From contig ML660201.1 in assembly GCA_007570785.1 (NCBI GenBank), positions 34,867,405 through 34,931,404 on the forward strand: a stretch of DNA of 64,000 bases. The letters run 5' to 3'. Under the pieces are notes generated by a model, which saw only the letters and a program-made list of their open reading frames with translations, searched no databases and was not told the DNA's origin. This DNA comes from Antilocapra americana (Eukaryota; Chordata; Mammalia; Artiodactyla; Antilocapridae). Both the position numbers and the translations under genes were made by a program. Of this stretch, positions 34,999 to 45,669 are shown piece by piece (position 1 is the first letter of the stretch; each line of letters starts with the position of its first letter).

Positions 34999-35164
34999 GG
35001 GTATAACTAAGAGAATTAAGGAAAAAGAAACAGAGTCCATTTTAAGCTTATAGATAAAACCACACCTAAAAGTTTGACTTGTCTTAGAATGCTCAGCCAT
35101 TGTCAGAGTTGAATTTTGGAGGGAAAAGGAAGTATGATCAACTCAATGATGTTTGTAGAGCTCT

Positions 35165-35372
35165 TATGTTCAGATATGGTGATAAGCACTTAAAATACAA
35201 TGTTTTATTTAACCTTTATAACATGACTATGAGGTAGTAGTTACAGTATCCCATTTTACAGATGAAGAAACTAAGGCACCAAGAAAGTTAAGTGATGTGC
35301 CCAAGGTCACGGAGCTATTAAGTGGTTAATTCTGGCTCCAGAATCCACCCAGTTAACCACTGTTCTAAATTC
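35165..35372 (-). mobile_element. MIR SINE
   Basis: A very clear antisense MIR: 'gataagcacttaaaatacaatgttttatttaacctttataacatgactatgagg', 'cccattttacagatgaagaaactaaggcac', 'gtgcccaaggtcacggagctattaagtgg' and 'tctggctccagaatcca'. Confidence 0.88.
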
Positions 35373-35479
35373 TCTAAAACCACATTCAGACCCTCCTTCC
35401 TACTTAAGGCCTTTTAATTTGTATTTCTGCATGCTTAATTAAGAAGATTGTTCTTGTCCTTCATGTCTCAGGTCAGTTA

Positions 35480-35712
35480 ACTACTCTAAAGTGACCAGCC
35501 CCGACCACCTGATCTAAAGTAGGCCCCTCCCAGGAACTCTGTATCCCATCATCCTGTTTGGTTCCTTCAGTATATTCTTCTCATGCTGTGTTTATTCCCT
35601 TCTAGAATGTAAACTCCATGAAGGCAGAAATCATGAAACTCATTCACTCCTATATTTTCAGTGGCTTGCCTAGAGCTTGGCATCAGGTAGGCACTCAGTA
35701 AATGTTTAATAT
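35480..35712 (+). mobile_element. L2 LINE 3' end
   Basis: 'tctcatgctgtgtttattcccttctagaatgtaaactccatgaaggcagaaatc' and 'cctagagcttggcatcaggtaggcactcagtaaatg' are the sense L2 3' UTR and terminus. Confidence 0.8.
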
Positions 35713-37105
35713 TTTTAATGAAAAAACATCTCAATTAATTAGAAATGATTATGCCTATTTAGATAACAATCATTCCCATTAATATATGTTAATGAAATAA
35801 AATAGGGAAGGAGAGAAATAGAGAAATGCTTTAGAGCCCTTGGAGACTATCTAATTGTTGGTAGATTTGTTTTGATATGGCACTCAGGTGACTTGATGAG
35901 TCAACCAGTCTATATTACAGTCATCTGTGAATAGCCAAGTTATCATTTTGAATGTCCTGTGTATCCAGTCATATGCCTGAATGCCCCAACAGCTATTTAA
36001 GGGAAGGCGGGAAGGATTTGACTCTAGGCTCTGTGTGATTCGTGGGCACAAGGAAACTGAGGGAAGGAAAATGGAATGAAAATTAGAGCCGAACAAGATC
36101 AGCTCTTAGCCAGTCTGTGTAAACTTTGAGAACCTCTCTTGAGTGTGTTTCTTCCTCAAACCCACTTCTGCTAGAGAACTTTGGGGAAAACTTCCAGCCT
36201 ACAGCTGTGCCCTGCAACACATCCCCTAAGTGCACTTAACTTCAGAACCTCTGTGTGGACAGTTCCATGTATATGGCCAACGTCTCACCTTAAGGGCACT
36301 CCTGGAGAAGTCAATCCACTTTCCTGCCTCAGAAGGAGAAGGCCCCAATATGTGGGGAAGTTAGTGTCTGAGGGGCAATCCTCAACCAGTGTAGGGTAGA
36401 AGTCAGAAGTCCTACAGTCTCCTTTTATTTGATTGACAATTTGTCCAGATCTTCCTTAGAGTCCTCACTGGAACTGAACTCTAGGTGCCAACACTGCAAA
36501 GCAACTTAATTAGGTAAACTTTATTGACTATTTACCTCCCTGTGTCACTGTTTCTTTTTCACTGTGCTTTCTGGTATCTCCTCCCAAATGAACTATTTGT
36601 TTCCAAGTGCTTATCACAGGATTTGATTTCAGGGAAGACGTTGAGCAAATTGCAAAAAAAAAAAAAAAAAAAGTCTCCCAGATGTGTATGAATGCAAATG
36701 GAAGCCCTCTCTGGTGGAAATGTTACAAAAAGGAAAAAGGCACCTTTTCCTTTAGGCTAATATAAACCCTCCACATCATAAACATAACTTAGTATTTTAC
36801 CTACCCACACTTCCTCCCAAGCCAGGTGATTTTGTGCAGCCCAGAAGTGCACAACTGTACATGGCCTTCTTACCCTAGTCTCTTTCTGTATATCCTCAGA
36901 TATAGCAAAACATTTCTAAGGTTTATCAACCTTTATCAAATTTTATCAAATTCCAAAGTAACAACATTCCTCCCCCTGAACAAATCCATTTTTTCCCATA
37001 TTAAGTCTACTATGTGTGAATATGTAGATTTAAATCTCTTCTAGTAGATAACAACAATGATTATATAGTTACACATGTTTAGGTTTTGTTTCCAAATTGC
37101 TGTAC
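35713..37105. other. Unique DNA with a poly(A) run
   Basis: An uninterrupted run of 19 A lies at 36654-36672. It does not follow any recognisable retrogene or element. No exon recognised. Confidence 0.4.
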
Positions 37106-37107
37106 TA

Positions 37108-37252
37108 TATATTACTTAATAAATTCAACATATGGATATTATTCCCATTGTACATATGAGAATATTGAGACTCAGAGAGAATAACTAATTTGCCCAAAGC
37201 AAAACTTGCTAGTAATCTAGGGTTTGATTAATTCAATATTTCAACCTAGTTT
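37108..37252 (-). mobile_element. MIR SINE
   Basis: Antisense MIR: 'tattattcccattgtacatatgagaatattgagactcagagag' and 'atttgcccaaagcaaaacttgctagtaat'. Confidence 0.75.
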
Positions 37253-37607
37253 TATAATTCTAAATCTTAAAACCTTTTCACCAACCCAGGAAGTCATAGC
37301 AAGCAACTCGTGAAATAGTCAGAGATTTTTAGAACTTGTATATTGTTTTTCTTACTCTACTGATTTCTTTAAATATCCTACTGATTGGCAAAGTAGTTAT
37401 TAGAGACAAGTACATGGCAAGTAAAACGCAGGATACATTTTTTCACTGGATGGATGATTGAAAGGATAATTAAGGGTAGAATTAAAGTTTTTCTTTCTTG
37501 ATTCCATAATAGTGAAAAGTAAAACCCAAATGATTAATTTATGACAACAACTACCATTTATCAAGAGACTCAAATATCTGGTATCCATTTTTCTTTACAT
37601 GTTTTGG
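37253..37607. other. Unique AT-rich DNA
   Basis: Nothing recognised. Confidence 0.4.
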
Positions 37608-37702
37608 ATATGGGTAGAACTGAATCACTTTGCTGTACGCTTGTAACTAACACGTCATTGTTAATCATCTATATTCCAATATACAATCAAAATTAAAAAG
37701 AT
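37608..37702 (+). mobile_element. Artiodactyl L1 3' terminus
   Basis: 'aactgaatcactttgctgtacgcttgtaactaacacgtcattgttaatcatctatattccaatata' followed by an A-rich end is the L1 3' terminus. Only the last about 95 bases are present. Confidence 0.7.
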
Positions 37703-37717
37703 TCCAACAAGAACTGG

Positions 37718-37857
37718 AATCTTGCCACTTATTAAAATCGAGATTTTGAGCAGTTCACTTCACAGGGTTGCATGGAGAATTAAATGCGATAATATTTTCC
37801 CTAATTCCGGGGGCAATTTCTGGAACACAGTAGACGCTCAACAATGAGATGTTTTAA
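37718..37857 (+). mobile_element. MIR SINE, partial
   Basis: 'gagcagttcacttcacagggttgcatggagaattaaatgcgataat' and 'ctggaacacagtagacgctcaacaatgag' are the MIR central and 3' parts in sense orientation. Confidence 0.65.
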
Positions 37858-37861
37858 TTAG

Positions 37862-37972
37862 TTAACATGTATTAAGTGCCTGCTCTATGCTAGTCCCTGT
37901 GTGAGCCACAGTGGGAGCCAGTAAAAGACAGCCCCTGCCCTCCATGAGCCCTAGTCTGTGGTGGACCGAGTC
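37862..37972 (-). mobile_element. L2 LINE 3' end
   Basis: 'acatgtattaagtgcctgctctatgctagtccctg' and 'gacagcccctgccctccatgagccctagtctgtgg' are the antisense L2 terminus. Confidence 0.7.
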
Positions 37973-38297
37973 AGAAGGTAGACTTGAAATGCTCTTGAGT
38001 TCTGAATATCCCAGCTGTGTGTTACAGTAAAGGTGCCCCTCATTGCCTTATCACTCTCTGATGAGTTCAGCTACTGTTTTGTACAGGGTTGTGTGTGAAT
38101 CATGGTTTGTGCTAGGTTTTTCTGTCCCTTTCTCATTTTGAGTCAGTCTGTACTTATCAAAGCCAACTGACTCAGGAAAGAACAGGAGCAAAGAATTAAA
38201 CAATTGGAGAATTTCCCATACTTCCCAGCTGTGGATTCTCAGGATAAAATTGTGGATTCTCAAAAGAGGAACAAGCCAGAGATCCTCAGTTATGGCA
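37973..38297. other. Unique DNA
   Basis: No repeat or gene recognised. A 'tgtggattctca' pair at 38230-38262 is a small local duplication. Confidence 0.35.
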
Positions 38298-38416
38298 TAT
38301 AAGGTCATACATCTTCGTTGCAGCACATGGGATCTAGTTCCCTGAACAGGGATCGAACCTGGGCCTTTGCATTGAAAGCACAGAGTCTTAGCCACTGGAC
38401 CACCAAGGAAACCTAC
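38298..38416 (-). mobile_element. CHR-type tRNA SINE
   Basis: The reverse complement reads as the head of a cetartiodactyl CHR SINE: '...tggtccagtggctaagactctgtgctttcaatgcaaaggcccaggttcgatccctg'. The tRNA B-box GGTTCGATCC is intact (plus strand GGATCGAACC at about 38350). The family is broader than ruminants, so it predates BovB SINEs. Confidence 0.8.
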
Positions 38417-38970
38417 AGAGGTCCTTAGTTTTCACTAGTTCCTGTCTTGTGGCTAATGTAGACAGCAAGTATGATTTTCAGTCCATAAGCCTAGCTGTGC
38501 CAAAAAGAGAGAGAGAGAAACCACAAAGCAAATCAAACAACAAAAGCAAAACAAACAAATAAAAATCCTTCTGTTTCTTTATTTTTCTTAAATACACTTG
38601 GTTCTAATTCAGGGGCCACAGCTCCTGGCTAACCAATGGAGGATGAGCTACTAGAGAATCTTCTTCCTAAAGATGATGGATGTCCCAGAGGCTATGAATC
38701 ATCCCAGTGTAAAGGAGGATGCTCGATCATGAACTTGAACCTGTACTAGTTACCACTGAGAGTCCAGAGTGCCTCCAGCCCACACCATCCCTCCAGTTCT
38801 GATGGCATGTCTTCTTGTCTCATGTATCATACTTAGGACCTGGGGTCTTTGAGAAAACTGGGGATTCTGGTGTCTCCAGTGACCCCAAGCATGCAGTCCT
38901 CTTGGCAGTCTGGACATCTTCCAAGGCTGCTTCCAGGGATAGCTCAAATCTCTACTGCTTAGAGCGCACA

Positions 38971-39012
<42 letters not shown>

Positions 39013-39650
39013 ATCTTCAAAAATCTCTTTTTTAATCCGAAGTAAAAGTTTTTTTCCTTTCTATTCTTGTTTCCAATAGTGGCTCCCCTCTTCTTTCCCT
39101 GCCAGAAAGAAGTCTAGCATCATCTCTTCAGTGGACAAAACTTTTGAGATTAGAAGTTCATAAATGGAACTGCCCTGTCCACTTTCTTATTTGCTGCTAA
39201 CCTTCACAGAGGCAAGAGAGCAAGGCTTGCTACCTGCTTGAGTGAGGGAAGGGAAAAGAAAAATGTATGGGAAAACTATGCAAATTAATGTGTCTGTAGA
39301 AGATTGTACCACAGCTCTGAGCTACTTGAGTTTCAGTGCAACAGACAGGGTAGTCAAGTAGGGTTTTGACTAGTTAAATGTTTGATATCATATATCAAAA
39401 GAAGAGAACCATCTCATAATAGTGTGTGTTTATGGATAATTAGAAGTTAGACATAAAAGGAAATTACTGCTGCAGTGTTTGTGTTTGAGCAGCATTGATC
39501 ATGATGAGGTGTGAGAGAGAAAGGCTGCAAGAAAGCATCACAAGTCATCCTTTCTTGAATACTAGAAGGTATTCACAGCCTTTCACTACGGAGCCTGATG
39601 GGGTATTGGACAGTACCGAAGAGGAAGAGATATAGTTCCAATAGCCATCA
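38417..39650. other. Unique DNA with CA microsatellite
   Basis: A (CA)n run, with CG interruptions at its left end, lies at 38967-39009 and is likely length-polymorphic. No gene recognised. Confidence 0.5.
38967..39009. repeat. (CA)n microsatellite
   Basis: About 21 dinucleotide units with CG substitutions near the left end, followed by 'ctctatc'. Confidence 0.95.
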
Positions 39651-39651
39651 T

Positions 39652-39962
39652 TCACTGGGCATGTACTACATGCCAGTAGCTCTATAATATTATCACATTT
39701 AAACTTCACAAAAGAAGTGTGAGTTCCTTGCGGGAAAGGATTTTGTTTCTTCCACTGCTGTGCTCCAGAGCTATCAACAGTGCCTGGCATATTATAGGCG
39801 TTCCATGTGCATTTATTAAAAGAATGAATGTTTTGAATTATCTCCATTTTATAGATTAAAACATGAGATTTGTTGGGAGATGGTGATCATGTAGTAATAG
39901 AAATAGAATCTGGACCTAGATTAGTTTAGCACCAAATATCCTGTTCTTTATAATCTAACCCT
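39652..39962 (-). mobile_element. MIR SINE split by an L2 fragment
   Basis: Left part, 39652-39714: 'gggcatgtactacatgccagtagctctataatattatcacatttaaacttcacaa'. Right part, 39836-39962: 'attatctccattttatagattaaaacatgag ... agtaatagaaatagaatctgg'. Together they form one antisense MIR, interrupted at the point where MIR normally continues from the 'cctcacaa' segment to 'tatccccattttacag'. Confidence 0.6.
39716..39834 (+). mobile_element. L2 LINE 3' end nested in MIR
   Basis: 'gagttccttgcgggaaaggattttgtttcttccac' and 'caacagtgcctggcatattataggcgttcc', with the terminal 'agaatgaatg', give the L2 3' end in sense orientation inside the MIR at 39652-39962. Confidence 0.65.
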
Positions 39963-39984
39963 GAGAATTGACCAAGGAAAATCA

Positions 39985-40350
39985 TTCAAATTATGAAAAT
40001 CCAAAATGGAAGAGAAGATATCTTTACAGAAATAAAAAGAATTGTAACAATGTAGTATTAAAAAAAAAAGCTATCTGCCAACAAATCAGATAATGTAGGT
40101 GAAATGGACGAATTCCTAGAAAGATAAAACCTGAAAAAGACTTGTTCAGGAAGAAATGGAAATTTTAAATAGACATATAACAAGTAAAGAGATTGAGCTA
40201 GTGATTTTAAAAATTCCTCAAAAAAGAAGCTCAGGCCAAGATGGCTTTACTGGTGGAGTCTTCTAAATGTTTAAAGAATTGGTAATAATTCATCACAGAC
40301 TCTTCCAAAAAAGAAGAGATGAGGAAACACATTAGAAACAGTAAAACCTA
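39985..40350 (+). mobile_element. Ancient L1 ORF2 fragment
   Basis: 'gctatctgccaacaaatcagataatgtaggtgaaatggacgaattcctagaaag', 'agtaaagagattgagctagtgatt' and 'caggccaagatggctttactggtgg' follow an ORF2 region just upstream of the RT core. Translation is broken by several stops. It is more diverged than the ruminant L1s in the window. Confidence 0.75.
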
Positions 40351-40552
40351 TGATATGAGACTATATACACAACTCCACAGAACCCAAGAACCCAAAATAT
40401 TTATTAATACAGTCTCCTAGCTACTCCAAACTTCAGGCAAAGGAGAACTGAAGTGGGTTTCTTTGATCTGGAACAGACATGGTGTTTCAACACAGAGCAT
40501 TCACTCAGACACTTCATAACAGGCTAAGATGGAAAACAAATTTGTTTTCCAA
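40351..40552. other. Unassigned spacer
   Basis: About 200 bases between the old L1 and the BovB, not recognised. Confidence 0.3.
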
Positions 40553-41908
40553 CAAATTTGTAAAATTCAGCAGTGGCCACAGGACTAGAAAAAGTCAGTT
40601 TTCATTCCAGTCCCAAAGAAGGGCAATGCCAAAGAATGTTCAAATTACTGTACAATCACAGTCATCTCACGTGCTACAAAGTCATGCTCAAAAGCCTCCA
40701 AGCAAGGCTTCAACAATACATAGACCAAGAACTCCCAGGTGTTCAAGCAGGATTTAGAAAAGGCAGAGGAACCAGATATCAAATTGCCAACATCCGTTAG
40801 ATCATCAAAAAAGCAAGAGTTCTAAAAAAACATCTGCTTCATTGACTATACTAGAGCCTTTGATTATGGATCATAATAAGCTGTGGAAAATTCTTAAAGA
40901 GATGGGAATACCAGACCACCTTACCTGCCTCCTGAGAAACCTGTATGCAAGTCAGTAAGCAACAGTTAGGACTGGACATGGAACAATAGACTGGTTCCAA
41001 ATTAGGAAAACTGTGCATCAAGGCTGTATATTGTCACCCTGTTTATTTTACTTTTATGCAGAGTACATCATGTGAAATGCAAGGCTAGATGAATCACAAG
41101 CTGGAATCAATATTGACAGGAGAGATACTAATAACCTCAGATATGCAGATGACACCACCCTTATGGGAGAAAGTGAAGAGGAACTAAAGAGTCTCCTGAT
41201 GAAGGTGAAAGAGGAGAATGAAAAAGCTGGCTTAAAAGTCACTAAGATCATGGCATTTGGTCCCATCACTTCATGGCATATAGATAGGGAAGAAGTGGAA
41301 ACAGGGAAAGATTTTAATTTCTTGGGCTCCAAAATCACTGCAGATGATGGCTGCAGCCATGAAATTAAAAAATGCTTTCTCCATGGAAGAAAATCTATGA
41401 CAAAGCTAGACAGCGTATTATAAAGCACAGACATCACTTTGCTGACAAAGGTCCATCTGGTCAGAGCTATAGTTTTTCCAGTAGTCATGTATGGATGTGA
41501 GAGTTGGACTGTGAAGAAAACTGAGCACCGAAGAACTGATGCTTTTGAACTGTGGTGCTAGATAAGACTCTTGAGAATCCCTTGGACTACAAGGAGATCC
41601 AACCAGTACATCCTAAAGGAAATCAGTCCTGAATAATCATTGGAAGGACTGATGCTGAAGCTGAAGCTCCAATACTTTGGCCACCTGATGCAAAGAGCTG
41701 ACTCTTTAGAAAAGACCCTGGTGCTGGAAAAAGATTGAAGACAGGAGAAGGGGATGAGAAACAATGAGATGGTTGGATGGCATCACTGACTCAATGAACC
41801 TGAGTTTGAGCAAGCTCTGGGAGTTGGTGATGGACAGGCAAGCCTGGCATGCTGCAGTCCATGGGGTCACAAAGAGTTGGACACGAATGAACAATTGAAC
41901 TGAACTAC
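40553..41908 (+). mobile_element. BovB (RTE) LINE, 5'-truncated
   Basis: Starts within the RT region ('aaaattcagcagtggccacaggactag') and runs to the 3' terminus ('cacaaagagttggacacgaatgaacaattgaactgaact'). It has about the same extent as the copy at 17444-18757, so two independent truncations fell close together. No obvious TSD. Confidence 0.92.
40573..41423 (+). pseudogene. BovB reverse transcriptase remnant, frameshifted
   Basis: Recognisable pieces: 40573-40800 (ARLQQYIDQELPGVQAGFRKGRGTRYQIANIR), then a degenerate motif A region near 40840-40870 with a small deletion. The catalytic YADD box is intact at 41142-41153. 41163-41423 follows (GESEEELKSLLMKVKEENEKAGLK ... LGSKITADDGCSHEIKK). Multiple frameshifts and stops make it non-functional. 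Confidence 0.85.
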
Positions 41909-42234
41909 ATGGATATGGAAGCCTTCAAATGAATTGAAGCCTGAAGAAACAGTCAACCTGAGAATTTTTATGCTAGGTGTGGTCAAGAGACAATAGTGGT
42001 GGATAAATGTAACAGGTCAGAGAGTATGGACTAAGTGGAGTAAGCTGGGAGAAACTTAGCAAGGCCTGATATGAATCTTCTTAGTATCCCTTTGTCTAAT
42101 GGAGATAAGGAAGCTCACTGAAGTGTTTTATGACCTACTTCAGGAGGGGAAAGGTCAGAGTGGCCTTCCTACTGCTACCATTTTCTCAAACTACTTCATC
42201 TTATAACATTCCATAAGCCAAGGCGCCATCTTTG

Positions 42235-42289
42235 GGTACCTTGATGTTGACGGGGCCGTATGTCAGAACCCCATCAACATCAAAGTAAC
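42235..42289. repeat. Inverted repeat, 21-bp arms, 13-nt loop
   Basis: The left arm (42235-42255) and the right arm (42269-42289) pair over 21 positions with three mismatches, two of them G-T wobble-compatible. The inner 15 bp contain one difference. Confidence 0.8.
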
Positions 42290-43450
42290 TTTATTCTTTC
42301 TGTTCAGAATTTTTATAGAATAAAGCATTCTCTGTCATTCACTTTCCCACAATTTAATCAAACACTTTTAGCCCTGTTCCTCTCCTTCCAACCCCAAGTT
42401 TGGTTTATATGTCTAGATTCATCCAAAATACAATAGTCAGCAGTTTGTAAGCACCTAGTGTGTGTGCACACTGCAGGCATGGGAAGTAGAAACAGCTAAG
42501 CCATCCAAGCCATCACAAGGCTCTCAGTCCCTTGTGACTACCCTCGGATCTCACCATCTCCCTGCTTTGCTCCAGCAGACAGCTGTGGCTTCTATTTAGT
42601 CTGAAATACCAGAAAATTAATGCCTACATGAGCCCTTAACCAACGATTAAGTGACAGTAGTTGGTGTATTGTGGGTGAATCACAGGCACCCGCAGCTCTC
42701 AGTGGGATAATTCTGAGGCACATTTCCTACAGCATTTTCCAGAGTCCCACAGCAGGATCCAACTCTGGGAGCTCTCTAGTAGTAGCTAGATGCTACCTAT
42801 CTCATGATAACATAAGATGTCCCTTCCTTCTCTCCCGTGTCTTCTTTCCTTGCTGCTCTACTGGTTTCCTCACCTCCCAAATCAACCATGAACACTGGAA
42901 TCTTTATTCAGAGATCTGCTTCCTAGTAAACAGAACTAAGACACATGTTGTTCCCATCGATGTAGAGTTTATAATCCATTAAAGATTCAATATAGACACA
43001 AAATAGCATAAACATGTGTACAGGTCTCCACTGACTCAGAGAGAATGTGGGGGGTTTCCCAGTCTTTATTTGAAATCAAATAAATAATGAATTAAAAATC
43101 CACCTTAGCTGTTGAGTATAAAGGCTGTCTGTTTCTCCCATAGGGGGTTGTTAGCTAATCCCATCAAAGGCCATCACTCTTGCTGAGAGAGCACATCTCT
43201 CCTCCCATCCCCTCTACCCTTCCCCATCGGGAGCCATGTCACCATTGGCATCTCATGGATGGCAGCTTCAGCAGCTAGAGAAACACAGAAAGGCTCGTTC
43301 TGAGAGCCAAGAACACTGTTCTTGCTTTGGTTTCAGAATCAAAGAGACTTTTCAGTGTCAGAAGCTATGATGGAATTGATAAACCTTTCTTTTAAAGTTT
43401 AAGGAAAACTCACCTTCAGCTCCTGTCTTTCTGAATAGCCAGGAAGGAAA

Positions 43451-43472
43451 CACACACACACACACACACACA
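43451..43472. repeat. (CA)n microsatellite
   Basis: Eleven uninterrupted CA units followed by GTGAGG. Confidence 0.95.
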
Positions 43473-43552
43473 GTGAGGTGTTCGCTGTCCAAAAACCTGG
43501 AGATAAGAAAAATAATCAAAACAATACAATAAGAACCTTTTTTTTTTTTGAC

Positions 43553-43700
43553 TATTTACATTGTACCTACCACTCTCCTTATGTCAACCCTTAGGTTGAC
43601 ATAATTCCTAATGTTGAGCACTAGGAATTTTTAACCCCGTTTTACAGATGAGAAAACTGAACCTTAGAGAATGTAGTCACTTAACTATTGAGGGAGAAAA
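43553..43700 (-). mobile_element. MIR SINE
   Basis: Antisense MIR: 'ttacattgtacctaccactctcc', 'ccccgttttacagatgagaaaactgaaccttagagaa' and 'gtcacttaactattgag'. A perfect 10-bp-arm palindrome with a 4-base loop lies inside at 43580-43603. Confidence 0.7.
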
Positions 43701-43702
43701 TA

Positions 43703-43822
43703 AATATAAGCTCCATGGGGAATAGGGATGGTACCTTGTTCATGATTGAAACCTTTTAGCACATTGTTTAGTGCATAATTATTGTTATATAAATGTTTAT
43801 TGGATGTTGGATGAATGTTGAA
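43703..43822 (+). mobile_element. L2 LINE 3' end
   Basis: 'ataagctccatggggaatagggatggtaccttgttc', 'agcacattgtttagtgcataattattg' and 'tgtttattggatgttggatgaatg' are the sense L2 terminus. Confidence 0.6.
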
Positions 43823-43867
43823 ACTCTGTCCTAAAGACCAAGTATTCAATATCCAAGAACTCGTAGA

Positions 43868-44093
43868 GAGTAGGGGCAGCAAATGTTTTCTGTAAAGGAC
43901 CAGACCACAAATATTCCAGGCTTTGCAAGCCATAATGTCTCCGTTATCTACTTGGCTCTACCACCGCAGAGGGAATGCAGCCATAGACAATACAAAAGGA
44001 AATGTACATGCCTGTGCTCCAAAAAACTTTATTTACAAAACTGATAGGAGGCCAGATTTGGCCCACTGGCTGTAGTTTGCTGACTGCTCATGT
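43868..44093. mobile_element. MER1-type hAT-Charlie DNA transposon remnant
   Basis: Nearly complete: 'ggggcagcaaatgttttctgtaaaggaccagac', 'ttccaggctttgcaagccata', 'gcagccatagacaatac', 'aaactttatttacaaaa' and 'gccagatttggcccactggctgtagtttgctgactgct'. The ends are imperfect inverted repeats (gcagcaaatg / gtttgctgac). Confidence 0.85.
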
Positions 44094-44099
44094 AGGAAC

Positions 44100-44268
44100 T
44101 TGTTCCTCAAAAGTGAGGTCTGTGACCAGCAGTATAGGCTGGGCCAGAGACGCAGTGTAACTCCTGCCCTAGGTCTGCTAAATTGGAATCTAAATTCTAA
44201 AATTAGTCAGAGCCCTAAGGATTCATATGTTCAGTAACATTTGAGAAGCACCGCTTTAGGAGATTTGT
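44100..44268. mobile_element. MER20-like hAT-Charlie MITE
   Basis: 'cctcaaaagtgaggtctgtgaccagcagtat' at the left and 'tcagtaacatttgagaagcaccgc' at the right match the MER20 termini. It sits directly beside the preceding hAT element. Confidence 0.6.
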
Positions 44269-44269
44269 A

Positions 44270-45000
44270 TAGTGTAGTCTATCAACCAGAATAATTATAT
44301 AGGATTTCAAATAAACTTTTATTTCTGTTCAACATTGTCTGAGTGTAATTACAGCAGAAATTTCCTTAGTTTGATATGACCAAGTTTGCAGTGGTTATTT
44401 TTCCTGATGGGTGAAGAAAGGAGTGTGAAAAGCTGAAAAGGATCTCTTTTAAGGTCTACAAAATTGGAATAGATCACAAAATCTGGACAACCCAATTCTG
44501 TGCAACTCAGATATCATCATGCCACCACAGAACCAAGAAACCCCCAACTCCTTCATTTCCTTTGCTTCCACAAAATAGAAACAATTTCTACTAAACCAGA
44601 CCAATCAGTGCTAAATCTGATTGCTCAGACCTGTGTACAAATAATTTAGGTGTCTTTGCCACCACAGGTTATTAAAAGCCCCCCAAGTACATAGCTATTC
44701 CCATAAATGTCATGCTCAGAGCCTTGAATAAAATGAATGCCTCTCCCCAAGGACTGAAGCGCCTTCTTGTTAAACTTACTAATCATTTTACATCTGTCAA
44801 AGATGAATCCATAGTAGAAAGAGTCCTGCCCTAATCCAAAAGCAGTTGGCAAAATGATCCATGTCTTAGTAACATGTTAGCTGGAGTGAGGCACTTGGCT
44901 TCTCAGAACCAGCATTTTCTGGAAAGTGGAAACTGGAAATGCCACTGAAAAGTGGGCATTCAGATCACCAGATACTGTTTAGTAACTGTAAACAGTTTAT
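44270..45000. other. Unique DNA, no gene seen
   Basis: No repeat or exon recognised. Confidence 0.4.
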
Positions 45001-45002
45001 TG

Positions 45003-45255
45003 GCTTAGAACTTCTGACCCAACAATTATACTGTTGACACTAGGAACACATTCTGTAAAATTTTCATAAAAGTATACAAAGGTTTATGCTGACATATAAC
45101 CATCCAGTGTTATTTTAATAGCAAACTTAGAAGCATTCTAAATATTTAAAACTATGTGAGAACTATTCATTAAATGTTCAATGAATTGTGGAAGAGATAT
45201 GCAACAGTTTAAAAAGAAGCGGGTTCATTTGTCCAGATGTGAGACTATAGCTGCG
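45003..45255 (+). mobile_element. Ancient L1M 3' fragment
   Basis: 'cttctgacccaacaattatactgttgacactaggaacac', 'aagtatacaaaggtttatgctg', 'ttaatagcaaacttagaagcattc' and 'atatgcaacagtttaaaaagaagc' keep the order of an old L1 ORF2-end/3' UTR, heavily diverged. Confidence 0.6.
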
Positions 45256-45261
45256 CTGTAC

Positions 45262-45603
45262 TATTTTTTAACCATATATGTTTAATTGGAGGATAATTAT
45301 TTTACAATATTGTGATGGTTTTTGCCATGCATCAACATGAATTGGCCACAGGTATACATGTGTCCCTCGCATCCTGAACCGCCCCCCAACATCCCTCCCC
45401 ACCCTATCTCTCTGGCTTGTCCCAGAGTACCAGCTTTGTGTGCCTTGCTTCATGCATCGAACTTGCACTGGTCATCTATTTAACGTGTGGTAATGTACAT
45501 GCTTCAGTGCTATTCTCTCAAATCATCCACCCCCGCCTTCTCCCACTGAGTCCTAAAGTCTATTCTTTACATCCATGTCTTCTTTGCTGCCCTGTATGTA
45601 GTA
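45262..45603 (-). mobile_element. Ruminant L1 3' UTR, 5'-truncated
   Basis: The antisense L1 3' UTR begins near 'tttttaaccatatatgtttaattggaggataattattttacaat'. It includes 'gccatgcatcaacatgaattggccacaggtatacatgtgtccc' and 'cgccttctcccactgagtcc'. It is a different UTR subtype from 45670-46840. The L1 at 17000-19595 carries the same subtype. Confidence 0.8.
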
Positions 45604-45652
45604 CTATTAATTGAAAAAATTAATTGCAAAAATTGACATATTTCATTGATTT

Positions 45653-45669
45653 TAAAATGTACATTCTTT
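45653..45669. repeat. Left target-site duplication of twin-primed L1
   Basis: TAAAATGTACATTCTTT, repeated exactly at 47078-47094. The upstream TTT places it at a TT/AAAA site typical of L1 endonuclease. Confidence 0.9.

Larger units (their letters stand above)
41909..43550. other. Unique DNA with a hairpin and CA microsatellite
   Basis: A 21-bp-arm inverted repeat lies at 42235-42289 and a pure (CA)n run at 43451-43472. A 103-codon frame at 42671-42982 has no recognisable domain. No gene called. Confidence 0.45.

Noticed and set aside
36654..36672. Poly(A) tail of a processed pseudogene
   Set aside because: No recognisable retrocopied exon or TSD lies upstream; treated as a simple A-run.
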